Shown: positions 17,502 through 26,151 of the stretch, one piece after another
Layout of the letters: each line of letters opens with the position of its first letter
Position numbering within the stretch: position 1 is the stretch's first letter
Assembly: GCF_000019225.1 (NCBI RefSeq)
Contig: NC_010995.1
Span: 620,001 to 684,000, forward strand
Source: Cellvibrio japonicus Ueda107
GTDB lineage: Bacteria; Pseudomonadota; Gammaproteobacteria; Pseudomonadales; Cellvibrionaceae
DNA: 64,000 bases
Direction of reading: 5' to 3'
The notes under the pieces: model-generated
What the model was told of the DNA's origin: nothing
The model's input: the letters and a program-made list of their open reading frames with translations, nothing else
Database searches by the model: none
Program-made: the position numbers and the translations under genes

Positions 17502-17741
17502 TCAGCCCTGGTTGTGGCGCGGTAGGTCGTGATTATCGTGCCCATCCAGTAGCCAATTCAACACAGCCTGTCGGCTTTTGAGCATGGTTTCGTAATGGGC
17601 GATAAGCTGGGTGTTGGGCTTGGGTTGTAATTTCATAGCGGCAAGGCGGTCGAGCAGAAAGGCGATATCCCGTTCTACCTTATCGCGGTTAATCAAGGCG
17701 TCCGCCTGATCGGGGTTGTGGTCGGGCTGGAGGGGAAGCAT
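17502..17741 (-). CDS. Hypothetical 79-residue protein
   Basis: A small, mainly helical, soluble protein on the minus strand, convergent with cysE and separated from it by no bases. It is rich in Asp, Asn, His and Gln at both ends (LQPDHNPDQAD and DGHDNHDLPRHNQ) with a helical centre. No known domain is recognised. It is plausible as a gene because it fills the interval and has ordinary codon use, but expression is unproven. Confidence 0.45.
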   Translation of the reverse strand: MLPLQPDHNPDQADALINRDKVERDIAFLLDRLAAMKLQPKPNTQLIAHYETMLKSRQAVLNWLLDGHDNHDLPRHNQG

Positions 17742-17942
17742 GGCGATGTCCTGCAGGCACGGGGCTTTGAGTATGGTAGGCCGTAGTTGACCGCGCCAGT
17801 GATACCCAAGAACAAATGGTTACAACCCTTAGTGTGGATATTGCAAATTCAGAGTCCGCAATGAGCTTGAATAGGCGGGACCGAAAAGTGAATGAGTAAT
17901 CGGTGCTATTATCCTGCTACGACAGCTTAAGGTTTTCCCATC

Positions 17943-18683
17943 ATGAGCAGCCCTGAATTCGATATTATTTTCCGCGGTGATATTGTCATCGGTCACCAGG
18001 TAGCCGATGTCAAAAACAAACTCCAACAGCTCTTCAAAACCGATGCGGCCCGTGTTGATGCCCTGTTTACCGGACGGCCCCTGCCACTTAAACGCAACCT
18101 CGATGAGGTAAGCGCACATAAATACCGCGAGATATTGCTTAAGGCGGGTGCCCTGGTTGAGGTCGTTGCTGCGGGTAAATTTGCACCGCCGACAGCGCCT
18201 TTACGCCCTGCATCTCCCGCTGCCGCCGCGCCTGTCAAAACGGGTTGGACGCTGGCTCCCGTGGGAACCCATTTGCTGGAGCCTTCCCAGCGCAGGTTGA
18301 TACAGCCGCTGGCCGTAGATACCAGCCACCTGAGCCTGCGCGCCCAGGCGGGCAACCTGGTGGATCAGGCAGAAGTGCAACCTGAACCGATTGCGGAGGT
18401 CATAATTCCTGCTCTGGCTGTAGCTGACCTTGGGGCAGACCTGTTGGATGCCGATGAAAAATGGGAGCTGCCACTACCGGAAATTGAACTGGAAGATTGG
18501 GGCATAGCTCCCCCCGGCATCGATCTGCTCACTGAGGATGAGCGAACGGTGGTTGTTCCGGTTGTCGTCGACGTCAGCAACATACAACTGGCTCCTGCCG
18601 GCAGTGACCTGGGACAACTCAAATCACAACAGCCGCCGGTTAATCCGGATATCAGTCATCTCACATTGGTCGATAACGGCTGA
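17943..18683 (+). CDS. Hypothetical protein with conserved N-terminal domain and degenerate internal repeats
   Basis: A 246-residue soluble protein. Residues 1-75 (FDIIFRGDIVIGHQVADVKN, LFKTDAARVDALFTGRPLPLK) form a small domain that I recall at the N-terminus of several uncharacterised proteobacterial proteins, often ahead of a membrane part. The rest is Pro- and Asp-rich with at least two related blocks of the form 'LAP-G-(T/S)-(H/D)-L ... P-(L/V)-x-VD-(T/V)-S-(H/N)-(L/I)-x-L' (about 100-140 and 190-240). No signal peptide or helix is visible. It is 38 bases upstream of asmA and may share its transcript. Function unknown. Confidence 0.75.
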   Translation: MSSPEFDIIFRGDIVIGHQVADVKNKLQQLFKTDAARVDALFTGRPLPLKRNLDEVSAHKYREILLKAGALVEVVAAGKFAPPTAPLRPASPAAAAPVKTGWTLAPVGTHLLEPSQRRLIQPLAVDTSHLSLRAQAGNLVDQAEVQPEPIAEVIIPALAVADLGADLLDADEKWELPLPEIELEDWGIAPPGIDLLTEDERTVVVPVVVDVSNIQLAPAGSDLGQLKSQQPPVNPDISHLTLVDNG

Positions 18684-18721
18684 GCTTCTTCGATTTTCTC
18701 AAGTTTCACCAAGGAGTATTT

Positions 18722-20878
18722 ATGAAACTGGCTCTTAAAATCCTGGGCGCATTGATTGCACTGCTGATATTGGCGGTAGTGTTACTGGTTACCCTGGTCA
18801 GTCCCAATCAATTTAAACCGCACATTGAAGCCGCTGCCAAAGAGCAGGGTATTGCCCTGCACATGGGTGACCTCGGATGGGCCTTTTGGCCCAGCATTGG
18901 TGTAAGCCTTGCGGATATCACCGTGGCGGCGGTGGAAACGCCGGAAAAACCGATCGCCGAATTAAAAAATGCCAGCTTGATGCTGGCGCTGATGCCGCTG
19001 TTCCGCGGTGAATTCCAGGTCGACCATGTCGCGGTTGATGGGGCGCAAATCCATCTTGCAGTTGATAAGCAGGGCAAAGGCAATTGGGAGGCACTGAGTC
19101 AATCATCTACTCCGGAAAGTAGCGAAAAAGCCCAAGTGCAATCCCAAACACAATCCCAGGCAAGCGAGGCCAAGCCCCTCAACCTCGAAGTGGAAAAAAT
19201 TAGCCTGACAAACAGTGCGCTCGATTATCACGATGAGAAAACCGGGCAAATCATTAACCTGCGCGATTTAAATATTGTGCTTACCGGTGTCAATACCCAG
19301 GGTAACCCTTTCGACGCACAACTGAGTTGGCTATTGGAACTGGTTCAAGCCAATACGGATAAATTGCAAGTGAAAGGCGAACTGAATAATCGTGTGACGC
19401 TCGATAAGGAATTCAACAACCTGCAACTCGATGATGGCCAGTTGCGCCTGACCCTCACGCAAAAATCCTCGGCAGATATAGCGCTGGATTATCAGTTAGC
19501 GGTCAAGGATCTGCAGAAAGACATGAGTTACCAGGGTAAATTACAACTGCTATCGTTGAATGCACGCCAGGTACTGGCAGCCTTGGGCACCCGTCTCGAC
19601 ACAGCGAACAGTGATGCACTTAAACACGTCGCGTTGGGTACCGCTATCAAGGGTGATACCAAACAGGTTGCTTTGGATGATCTGCAATTAACCCTGGATA
19701 AAACCCGCTTTACCGGTAACCTGGCCGTTACCGACTTGGCCACCAGTGCGCTAAAGCTTAAGCTAACCGGTGATAGCATTAATGTAGATGATTATCTTCC
19801 CCCGCCCAGTGAAACACCCGCTGCTGCGCAGCAAGCAGCAGCGACAGAAGATACTCCCTTGCCATTGGAAGCACTGCGAGGACTGAACCTGGATGCAGAG
19901 TTCGCCCTGGCCAGCATGCGTTTCAATAAGATGGCACTTAGCAACATCGACCTGAGTGTTAATGCCAAAAACGGCGTGATCCGCCAGAAGCTGTCTGCCA
20001 ATGCCTACCAGGGCGATATTCAGTTCAACAGTAATACCGATGCCCGTACTGACAAGGCAATAATGAACTTCGATGGCGGTGTGCAAGGCTTTGAATTGGC
20101 GCCCTTGATCAAAGACCTGGAAATTGATGAAAACCTGGGACTTAGCGGCGCTATCCAGGCAAAAGCCCAGGGCAATACCCAGGGTGCCAGTGTGAATCAA
20201 CTCATGGCAGCCATGAACTCCACCGCCAATTTCTCGGGCGCACAGGTGCGCTTGTCGCCGTTGAATATCGAACAGAAATTCTGTGAGCTGGTTAATCTGG
20301 TTACGCAAAATACCACAGAAGTAAATTGGGATGCGTTTACCGAAATGCGCCAGCTCAATGGCAACATTGTTTGGCGCGACCAGGTGATCAACCTGGAAAG
20401 CTTTAATGCCGGTGTCTCCCAATTGCTGCTCACCAGCAATGGCAAAATCAACCTGGCAACCGACAAGTATGAATTTAAATTGCCCATCAAATTGGCAGAA
20501 GCCAGTGAAGCCGCCAGCCTGAAAGGTTGCAGCCTGACGACAACCAACTACTGGGTTGATCGCGGCCTATCGCTATTGCGTTGCAAAGGATCATTCGGCG
20601 CTATCAATCCGCTCAAAGACTGCGGCTTTGACAAGAGCGCCCTGGGCGACCTGACCAAGGATTTTGCCGAGTATAAACTGCGCGAAAAACACGGCGATAA
20701 AATCGATGCGGCAGAACAAAAACTGAAAGACAAAAAGCAGGAATTGCTGGACAAAGCCAATGAAAAGCTGGGCGGAGAAGGTACCGTGAACAAACCGGCG
20801 GATTTGCTCAATAACCTGCTCAAGAAAAAGCTGGGTACCCAATCGTCCAGTGCTGAATCTTCGGTGGCTGCTGAGTAA
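18722..20878 (+). CDS. asmA: AsmA family protein
   Basis: A 718-residue envelope protein with one N-terminal membrane helix (LKILGALIALLILAVVLLVT) and a long periplasmic part. The start (NQFKPHIEAAAKEQGIALHM, GDLGWAFWPSIGVSLADI) is the AsmA N-terminal domain, and the AsmA_2 region (LNGNIVWRDQVINLESFNAG) lies near residue 540. AsmA-like proteins form beta-groove bridges that help move phospholipid between membranes. The C-terminal 60 residues are a charged Lys/Glu helix. GGAG precedes the ATG. Elsewhere asmA is commonly followed by mutY and yggX; here those lie 4 kb further on. Confidence 0.88.
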   Translation: MKLALKILGALIALLILAVVLLVTLVSPNQFKPHIEAAAKEQGIALHMGDLGWAFWPSIGVSLADITVAAVETPEKPIAELKNASLMLALMPLFRGEFQVDHVAVDGAQIHLAVDKQGKGNWEALSQSSTPESSEKAQVQSQTQSQASEAKPLNLEVEKISLTNSALDYHDEKTGQIINLRDLNIVLTGVNTQGNPFDAQLSWLLELVQANTDKLQVKGELNNRVTLDKEFNNLQLDDGQLRLTLTQKSSADIALDYQLAVKDLQKDMSYQGKLQLLSLNARQVLAALGTRLDTANSDALKHVALGTAIKGDTKQVALDDLQLTLDKTRFTGNLAVTDLATSALKLKLTGDSINVDDYLPPPSETPAAAQQAAATEDTPLPLEALRGLNLDAEFALASMRFNKMALSNIDLSVNAKNGVIRQKLSANAYQGDIQFNSNTDARTDKAIMNFDGGVQGFELAPLIKDLEIDENLGLSGAIQAKAQGNTQGASVNQLMAAMNSTANFSGAQVRLSPLNIEQKFCELVNLVTQNTTEVNWDAFTEMRQLNGNIVWRDQVINLESFNAGVSQLLLTSNGKINLATDKYEFKLPIKLAEASEAASLKGCSLTTTNYWVDRGLSLLRCKGSFGAINPLKDCGFDKSALGDLTKDFAEYKLREKHGDKIDAAEQKLKDKKQELLDKANEKLGGEGTVNKPADLLNNLLKKKLGTQSSSAESSVAAE

Positions 20879-20983
20879 GAGGTGCTCTTTTATTGAGTCA
20901 CTTATCTAGTTGCGCGATGGAGTATGTGTAATGATTTTATGGTTTGGTGATCGATGAAGAGTTGCATTTAAAATTTGATCAAT

Positions 20984-21027
20984 AAAAACCAGGAGATGAT
21001 TTCGGTAAATCGTTTCCTGGTTTTTTT
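20984..21027. terminator. Bidirectional hairpin terminator after asmA
   Basis: AAAACCAGGA at the left and TCCTGGTTTT at the right, extended by a GATGATTT/AAATCGT pairing around a CGG loop, form a long stem followed by a seven-T run on the plus strand and an A-rich flank that acts as a T-run on the minus strand. It separates asmA from the convergent small genes. Confidence 0.8.
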
Positions 21028-21063
21028 GCAGCTAGTGAGAAGTTTTTTTATTGTGATTTTTTG

Positions 21064-21261
21064 CTAACTGTTACTGGCAAGCACTAAATTGTTAATGTGT
21101 ATAAATATCTTGTTGATTCCATTGCTGATAGGGGCGGATAAAGTTACTTCAACCATGTCATCAATGACATTTAGAGCAGTAGCCAGGACAAGCATATTGC
21201 CTACCATGATATAAGCTGATTTGTCATCAAGGTTGTTAATCGCATTTCTAAAAGTGCTCAT
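21064..21261 (-). CDS. Hypothetical 65-residue protein
   Basis: A small protein of AT-rich codons, lying 10 bases after the stop of the lipoprotein gene at 21272 and probably co-transcribed with it. The sequence is moderately hydrophobic in its middle (YIMVGNMLVLATALNVIDDM) but has no clear signal peptide. GGAG precedes the ATG on the minus strand. No family is recognised. Coupling with the lipoprotein gene is the only hint at function. Confidence 0.55.
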   Translation of the reverse strand: MSTFRNAINNLDDKSAYIMVGNMLVLATALNVIDDMVEVTLSAPISNGINKIFIHINNLVLASNS

Positions 21262-21271
21262 ACTGTTCTCC

Positions 21272-21994
21272 TTAGTTGTTACATTTTATGAGAGTGGATT
21301 TGCATGCTTTAACTTTATTTGAATCTCCTGCTGCCGCTGATATGCATGTGTCGTAATTGTTCAAGCAGGAATCAGTTTTAGCTTGTTGAAATGCTGTGGC
21401 AACATTCGCTAGAGCTTTTTTATCCAATTCTGCTTTGACTGCAGCACCTACTGCCTCAGCCTTTGCTTTTTCTGCTTTTGCCTTCTCATTCTCGGTGTTG
21501 ATCATTTCCGATATTTGTTTAATTACCGCGTCTTGACTATTTTTAAATTCTTCGTCAGTTATCCAGCCATTAGCCCGGGCTTTACAGTTGCTGGATATAA
21601 ACTCTCTAGCCAAAAGTACTATTTGGGTACGCCCCGCTAGCTCAAGTGCTGTTGTTGATGCATCAGATGCCCCTTTAAGGCCAAGTGCATTTGAAACACT
21701 TCCTGATGTACTGTCTTCTCCCGTCTTGGTTGATGCACTTGCTGACTGCGAATTAGAAGCTTCCAGTGCAAGTTTCAATGCATTGGACATCGCAATATCT
21801 GGGACTGGCTCGGAGCAAACAATATAATCAGCATCTTTTTTTCGTACATCGATAGTTCTGAGATTTGCTGGTATTGAATATAAATCACCTTTGTCGCCAA
21901 TCGCTTTAGAGGATATATGATTCGCTTTTTGGGGTGAAAGTATTGAGCATGCGGATAAGCCTATAGCTCCAATCAGCATTAGTATTTTTCTCAT
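21272..21994 (-). CDS. Hypothetical lipoprotein with Ala/Lys coiled coil and twin C-x6-C tail
   Basis: A 240-residue protein with a lipoprotein signal (MRKILMLIGAIGLSAC, lipobox LSAC), so it should be lipidated and sent to the outer membrane (Ser at +2). Residues 75-110 are Ser/Thr-rich, 150-195 form a Lys/Ala/Glu coiled coil (NTENEKAKAEKAKAEAVGA), and the last 35 residues carry two C-x6-C units (CLNNYDTC and CKSTLIKC), which could form a disulfide-stapled helical hairpin. No known family is recognised. Base composition is more AT-rich than the flanking asmA and mutY genes, consistent with later acquisition. Confidence 0.75.
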   Translation of the reverse strand: MRKILMLIGAIGLSACSILSPQKANHISSKAIGDKGDLYSIPANLRTIDVRKKDADYIVCSEPVPDIAMSNALKLALEASNSQSASASTKTGEDSTSGSVSNALGLKGASDASTTALELAGRTQIVLLAREFISSNCKARANGWITDEEFKNSQDAVIKQISEMINTENEKAKAEKAKAEAVGAAVKAELDKKALANVATAFQQAKTDSCLNNYDTCISAAAGDSNKVKACKSTLIKCNN

Positions 21995-22291
21995 GAGGTT
22001 TCTCCTTGAGTTGAGTGGTGATTATATTTATCAGTTGGTGATACTTTGGACGGTTCTGAAAAAAAGAATATTTATAAAAATTAATAATGTCCGTATGACA
22101 TACAATTAAAATAACTCTCAGGATTTATATCACACCTAAAAATTACTCACCATTACACGACTTCAACAGCCTATTGCTTAATGGTGTACAAATTTAGAAA
22201 ATTTTATACATTTGTTTGATTTGGCATAACAGAATCCTTGTATAGAATTAAAAAGGTAAATCTACATTATCGTTTCCTGCAAAGCAGCAAT
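21995..22291. other. AT-rich intergenic interval
   Basis: About 300 bases without a supported gene between the lipoprotein start and the nrtB-end terminator. It should contain the lipoprotein promoter, but I could not fix one with confidence. Several A/T tracts are present near 22060-22110 and 22190-22215. No repeat or RNA gene was recognised. Confidence 0.5.
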
Positions 22292-22320
22292 AAAAAACGG
22301 GAGCCTCGGCTCCCGTTTTT
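22292..22320. terminator. Bidirectional terminator at the end of nrtAB
   Basis: AAAAAACGGGAGCC, a TC loop, then GGCTCCCGTTTTT form a perfect stem with T-runs on both strands. It lies 22 bases beyond the nrtB stop and shows that the nitrate transport operon ends there, without an ATPase gene. Confidence 0.9.
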
Positions 22321-22342
22321 GGTTGTGGTGGTAAGTGCGCAA

Positions 22343-23218
22343 TCAACCCGAGCTGGTGCCGCGGGTTACCAGGTGGCCTACCAGGGCGACCAGGCGGTCG
22401 AGGGCGAAGCCGACCAGGCCGACGTAGATGAGGGCGAGGATGATGTCGCTGATGCGCGATGAGTTCCAGGCGTCCCAGATGAAGAAGCCGATACCGACAC
22501 CGCCTACCAGCATTTCTGCGGCGACAATGGCAAGCCAGGAGAGGCCTACGCCGATACGCAGTCCCGAGAAAATATAAGGTGCGGCGGCGGGGAGCATGAT
22601 TTTGTAGAAGTATTGCCATCCGGGTAGCTGGATGACGCGCGCGACGTTGCGGTAGTCCATGGGGATGTTACGCACGCCGACCGAGGTGTTGATGATGATC
22701 GGCCAGATGGAAGTGATAAAAATAACGAAGATGGCAGAGGGGTGGCTGTCCTGGAAGCCGGCGAGTGAAAGCGGCAGCCAGGCCAGGGGAGGGACGGTGC
22801 GCAGCACCTGGAATATCGGATCGAGTCCGCGCATGGCCCAGAGCGATTGGCCTACTAAAATGCCCAGTGCTACACCGGCAATGACAGCCAGGGTATAACC
22901 CACTGCCACTCGCTTTAGGCTGGCCAATATTTGCCAGCCCATCCCGACATCGGTACCTCCATTGTCGTAAAACGGGTTTTCAATCAGGTAAATGGTTTCC
23001 TCGATAACCTGGCTGGCCGACGGTAGGTTGGAATCGGGTCTGGAACAAATAATTTCCCATAACCCTACCAGCAGGGTGATCATCATCAGCGCGGGTACTA
23101 CGCGTACCAGCAGGTAATTACTGATTTGCGCAAACCGTTGGCTGGCTGTTTTCCTGGTGTCGGTACCTGTTGCTGATGAGGTGTAACCGGCTTGGGATGT
23201 GGCACTGGAGTGACTCAT
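22343..23218 (-). CDS. nrtB: Nitrate/nitrite ABC transporter permease NrtB
   Basis: A 291-residue inner-membrane permease of the NitT/TauT class. It has about six helices and the permease EAA-like loop (NVARVIQLPGWQYFYKIMLPAAAPYIFSGLRIG), the site that docks the ATPase. The GWQILASLKRVAVGYTLAVI and RTVPPLAWLPLSLAGF blocks fit nitrate rather than taurine members. It lies 12 bases after nrtA and is followed by a strong terminator, so the ATPase (NrtC/NrtD) expected as the third gene is missing here and must be supplied from elsewhere if the system works. Confidence 0.9.
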   Translation of the reverse strand: MSHSSATSQAGYTSSATGTDTRKTASQRFAQISNYLLVRVVPALMMITLLVGLWEIICSRPDSNLPSASQVIEETIYLIENPFYDNGGTDVGMGWQILASLKRVAVGYTLAVIAGVALGILVGQSLWAMRGLDPIFQVLRTVPPLAWLPLSLAGFQDSHPSAIFVIFITSIWPIIINTSVGVRNIPMDYRNVARVIQLPGWQYFYKIMLPAAAPYIFSGLRIGVGLSWLAIVAAEMLVGGVGIGFFIWDAWNSSRISDIILALIYVGLVGFALDRLVALVGHLVTRGTSSG

Positions 23219-23230
23219 GACTTTATCTCC

Positions 23231-24580
23231 TTAGGCCAGGTATTTAATGGCCAGGCTATCGAGATAGGCTTTGGGATTTTCCGGGTCAAAGACTTTGCCG
23301 TCGAAAAATGTTTCCACGCCACGCGAACTGCTTGCTGGAATATCAGCAGCCGGGACACTGAGGTCGGCTGCTGCTTTACGCCACAAATCTTCGCGATTGA
23401 CTTTATCGACCAGTGCTTTGGTATCGGTATTGGCTGGTAAGTAGCCCCAGCGAATATCTTCGGTGAGGAACCAGAGATCGTGGCTTTTGAATGGATAGGA
23501 CGCCTGGTCTGCCCAGTAACGCATTTGTTCGGGACTGTTTTTGACAACGCGGCCAGTGCCGTAATCAAAATCGCCTTTCATGCGGTTGATGATGTCTTTA
23601 AACGGTGCGCCAATCCATTTGCGGTCAGCGCAAATTTTTGCAACCTCTTCGCGGTTTTCCGGTTTTTCGCAGTACATTTGCGCTTCCATGACGGCCATCA
23701 ATAAGGCATTGGTTGCATTGGGATTTTTATCGACCCAATCGGCGCGCAGCGAGAGGGATTTTTCCGGGTGATTGTGCCAGAGCTCACCGGTAGTCAGGGC
23801 GGTATAACCAATTTTTTGGTTAATCAATTGTTCATTCCAGGGTTCGCACACACAGAAGGTGTCCATACTGCCGACTTTCATATTGGCGACCATTTGTGGT
23901 GGAGGAACAACGATGGTGGAAATATCTTTGTTGGGATCTATCCCCGCTGCCGAGAGCCAGTAGCGCATCCATAAGTCATGGGTGCCGCCGGGAAATGTGA
24001 CGGCGGCATTGACGGCTTTGCCTGAGGCTTTTTTCGCTGCGATGGCTTTTTTGAAACCGCTGGCATCCAGGCCAACTTTTAAATCAGCATATTCCTTACC
24101 AACAGAAATGCACTGGCCTGCAAGGTTCAGGCGTAAGAGGTTATACATAGGAACCTGTTGCTTGTTGGCGGTTACAGCACCTGTCGCAATCAGGTAGGGC
24201 ATGGGCGTGAGAATGTGCGCGCCGTCGATGCCATTTTTATCCGAGCCCAGTACCAGGTTATCGCGCGTGGTTCCCCAGGAGGATTGTTTGAGCACTTCCA
24301 CACCGGTCATGCCGTATTTGGCAAAGAAACCTTTTTCGGCAGCAACAAATAATGGAGCGGCATCGGTTAAAGCGATAAAGCCAAGCTTGGCCTTGGTGGT
24401 TTCTAGGGTGCTGGTGGCAGCATAGGCAATGCTGCGTAAACCGCTGGGTAGGATGCCCAGAGCGGCAGCACCACCCAGTGCAGTCAGGCTGGTCTTTAAC
24501 AGTTTGCGGCGATTCATCTGTGTCGGCGAAGTCTTGTCGGTGGTCGGGTCTTGCGTATCGGGAATATTTTTGTTGTCCAT
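23231..24580 (-). CDS. nrtA: Nitrate ABC transporter substrate-binding protein NrtA (Tat-type signal)
   Basis: A 449-residue periplasmic solute-binding protein of the NrtA/CmpA family. The N-terminus carries a twin-arginine-like signal (MNRRKLLKTSLTALGGAAAL, at about residues 22-41) after a charged 20-residue extension, as in other nitrate-binding proteins. Family blocks include LGFIALTDAAPLFVAAEKGF, SWGTTRDNLVLG and FPGGTHDLWMRYWL. It captures nitrate or nitrite for NrtB. Start at 24580 is followed by 12-base spacing to nrtB. Upstream lie a sigma-54 promoter and NtrC-like sites, so induction under nitrogen limitation is expected. Confidence 0.92.
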   Translation of the reverse strand: MDNKNIPDTQDPTTDKTSPTQMNRRKLLKTSLTALGGAAALGILPSGLRSIAYAATSTLETTKAKLGFIALTDAAPLFVAAEKGFFAKYGMTGVEVLKQSSWGTTRDNLVLGSDKNGIDGAHILTPMPYLIATGAVTANKQQVPMYNLLRLNLAGQCISVGKEYADLKVGLDASGFKKAIAAKKASGKAVNAAVTFPGGTHDLWMRYWLSAAGIDPNKDISTIVVPPPQMVANMKVGSMDTFCVCEPWNEQLINQKIGYTALTTGELWHNHPEKSLSLRADWVDKNPNATNALLMAVMEAQMYCEKPENREEVAKICADRKWIGAPFKDIINRMKGDFDYGTGRVVKNSPEQMRYWADQASYPFKSHDLWFLTEDIRWGYLPANTDTKALVDKVNREDLWRKAAADLSVPAADIPASSSRGVETFFDGKVFDPENPKAYLDSLAIKYLA

Positions 24581-24671
24581 GGTTGAGCCTCGTATTCACT
24601 GAACGATAGGGTTGCAATCGGTATGGTCAAAACAGCAAGAGAAAGAGAGCCGGCTACGCAATAATCGCAAC

Positions 24672-24687
24672 GCATAAACAGTGCCAG
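24672..24687 (-). promoter_or_regulatory. Sigma-54 (RpoN) promoter of nrtAB
   Basis: On the minus strand CTGGCACTGTTTATGC has the invariant GG and GC dinucleotides separated by exactly ten bases, with TGGCAC matching the -24 box and ATGC one base off the TTGC -12 box. It predicts a start near 24660 and a leader of about 80 bases before nrtA. Confidence 0.7.
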
Positions 24688-24790
24688 TTGTTGGCGTGAC
24701 AATTAATTTTTTTAAAAAGGGTATGAATGCGAATTGTTTTGAAGGGTTTTGTTTTTTGTTGGTGCGTATTTTTTGTGGCTGATAAAAATG

Positions 24791-24937
24791 TGCACGCCGG
24801 TGGTGATTTTTTTATCCAATTTATTCCTTGTTTTGGTGCTTGCAAAAAATGATATTGGGGTCAAAAAGCGAAAATGCACCAGGGTGAACACCTGTTGGAC
24901 GCATCTTTGTGCATAGGTCGCGCCTTTTTCTGGTGCA
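24791..24937. promoter_or_regulatory. NtrC-like enhancer sites upstream of nrtA
   Basis: Two sites resemble the NtrC consensus TGCACYANNNTRGTGCA: TGCACGCCGGTGGTGAT at 24791-24807 and CGCCTTTTTCTGGTGCA at 24921-24937, each matching about 10 of 14 informative positions. Half-sites with GGTGC or GCACC also occur near 24834 and 24874. They lie about 110 and 250 bases upstream of the sigma-54 promoter, a normal enhancer distance. Confidence 0.45.
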
Positions 24938-25032
24938 AATGAGATTCTTCCTCTGGCTAAGGGTGTTCGCCTCGGCGTCCCATTCGGTTTAGAATCGCCG
25001 CCCAATCCGTTAGGGCATCTTGTGTATCACTT

Positions 25033-26148
25033 ATGGCATCCACCAATACCGCTTTTTCCAAAGCCATCCTGGCCTGGTTTGACCGCCATGGCCGCAAGCA
25101 CTTGCCCTGGCAGCAGGGCATTACCCCTTACCGTGTCTGGCTGTCCGAGATCATGTTGCAGCAGACCCAGGTGACGACGGTGATTCCCTATTTCGAGCGC
25201 TTTGTGGCGCGCTTTCCCGATGTCCAGTCCCTGGCGGCAGCGCCAATTGATGAGGTATTGCACCTGTGGACGGGGTTGGGCTATTACGCGCGCGCGCGCA
25301 ACCTGCACCGCTGTGCACAGACGGTGGTCAGTCAGTACGGTGGTGAGTTTCCCGGGACGGTGGCGGAACTGGCCGATTTGCCCGGCATAGGCCGCTCCAC
25401 CGCCGGGGCGATTGTGAGTATCGCCTTTGGCAAGCGCGCAGCTATCCTCGATGGCAACGTCAAGCGGGTGCTGGCCCGTTACCACGCGGTGGAGGGCTGG
25501 CCGGGCCAGACGGATGTACTCAGCACCCTGTGGGAGATTGCCGAAACCTATACCCCGAAAACCCGCGCTAACCATTACACCCAGGCGATGATGGATATGG
25601 GCGCAACCCTGTGTACCCGCAGCAAACCCCGCTGCGAGCTCTGCCCGGTGCGCGAGGGATGTATTGCCCATGCCCAGGGGAATCCGCAGGACTATCCGGG
25701 CAAGAAGCCCAAAAAAGCGTTGCCGGAAAAGTCCGTACAGCTATTGATGGTGCGCGACCCGGCCGGGGATGTACTGCTGGAGCAGCGCCCGGCCCAGGGT
25801 ATCTGGGGTGGACTCTGGAGTTTTCCCGAGCTGGCCCTGGAACAGGATGTGGAAGCCCATGCGGAGCGGCTGTTTGGCTCCCTCGCCAGCCTGGAAACCT
25901 GGGATAGCTATCGCCATACTTTCAGCCACTACCACCTGGATATTACCCCGGTGCTGGTACAGCTGAACCGGGTACATAAAGCGGTGGCGCAATCCGGTTA
26001 TCACTGGTACAACCCCCATCAACCGGATGAGCTGGGGTTGGCGGCCCCGGTGAAGAAGTTACTGCAGCAACTGGCGCAGCTTGATCCCCGCGCCGGTGCG
26101 ACATCCCCAACCAGGCCTTCTGCAACCAAGGCCAGATCCAGGAGATAA
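25033..26148 (+). CDS. mutY: A/G-specific adenine DNA glycosylase MutY
   Basis: A 371-residue base-excision repair enzyme that removes adenine paired with 8-oxoguanine. The helix-hairpin-helix LPGIGRSTAGAI (about 115-126) and catalytic Asp in AAILDGNVKRVLAR (about 140) are present, followed by the [4Fe-4S] ligands C-x6-C-x2-C-x5-C in CTRSKPRCELCPVREGC (about 194-210). The C-terminal NUDIX-like domain (about 230-350) recognises oxoG. The stop is four bases from the yggX ATG, the standard pairing in gammaproteobacteria. Confidence 0.96.
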   Translation: MASTNTAFSKAILAWFDRHGRKHLPWQQGITPYRVWLSEIMLQQTQVTTVIPYFERFVARFPDVQSLAAAPIDEVLHLWTGLGYYARARNLHRCAQTVVSQYGGEFPGTVAELADLPGIGRSTAGAIVSIAFGKRAAILDGNVKRVLARYHAVEGWPGQTDVLSTLWEIAETYTPKTRANHYTQAMMDMGATLCTRSKPRCELCPVREGCIAHAQGNPQDYPGKKPKKALPEKSVQLLMVRDPAGDVLLEQRPAQGIWGGLWSFPELALEQDVEAHAERLFGSLASLETWDSYRHTFSHYHLDITPVLVQLNRVHKAVAQSGYHWYNPHQPDELGLAAPVKKLLQQLAQLDPRAGATSPTRPSATKARSRR

Positions 26149-26151
26149 CCC

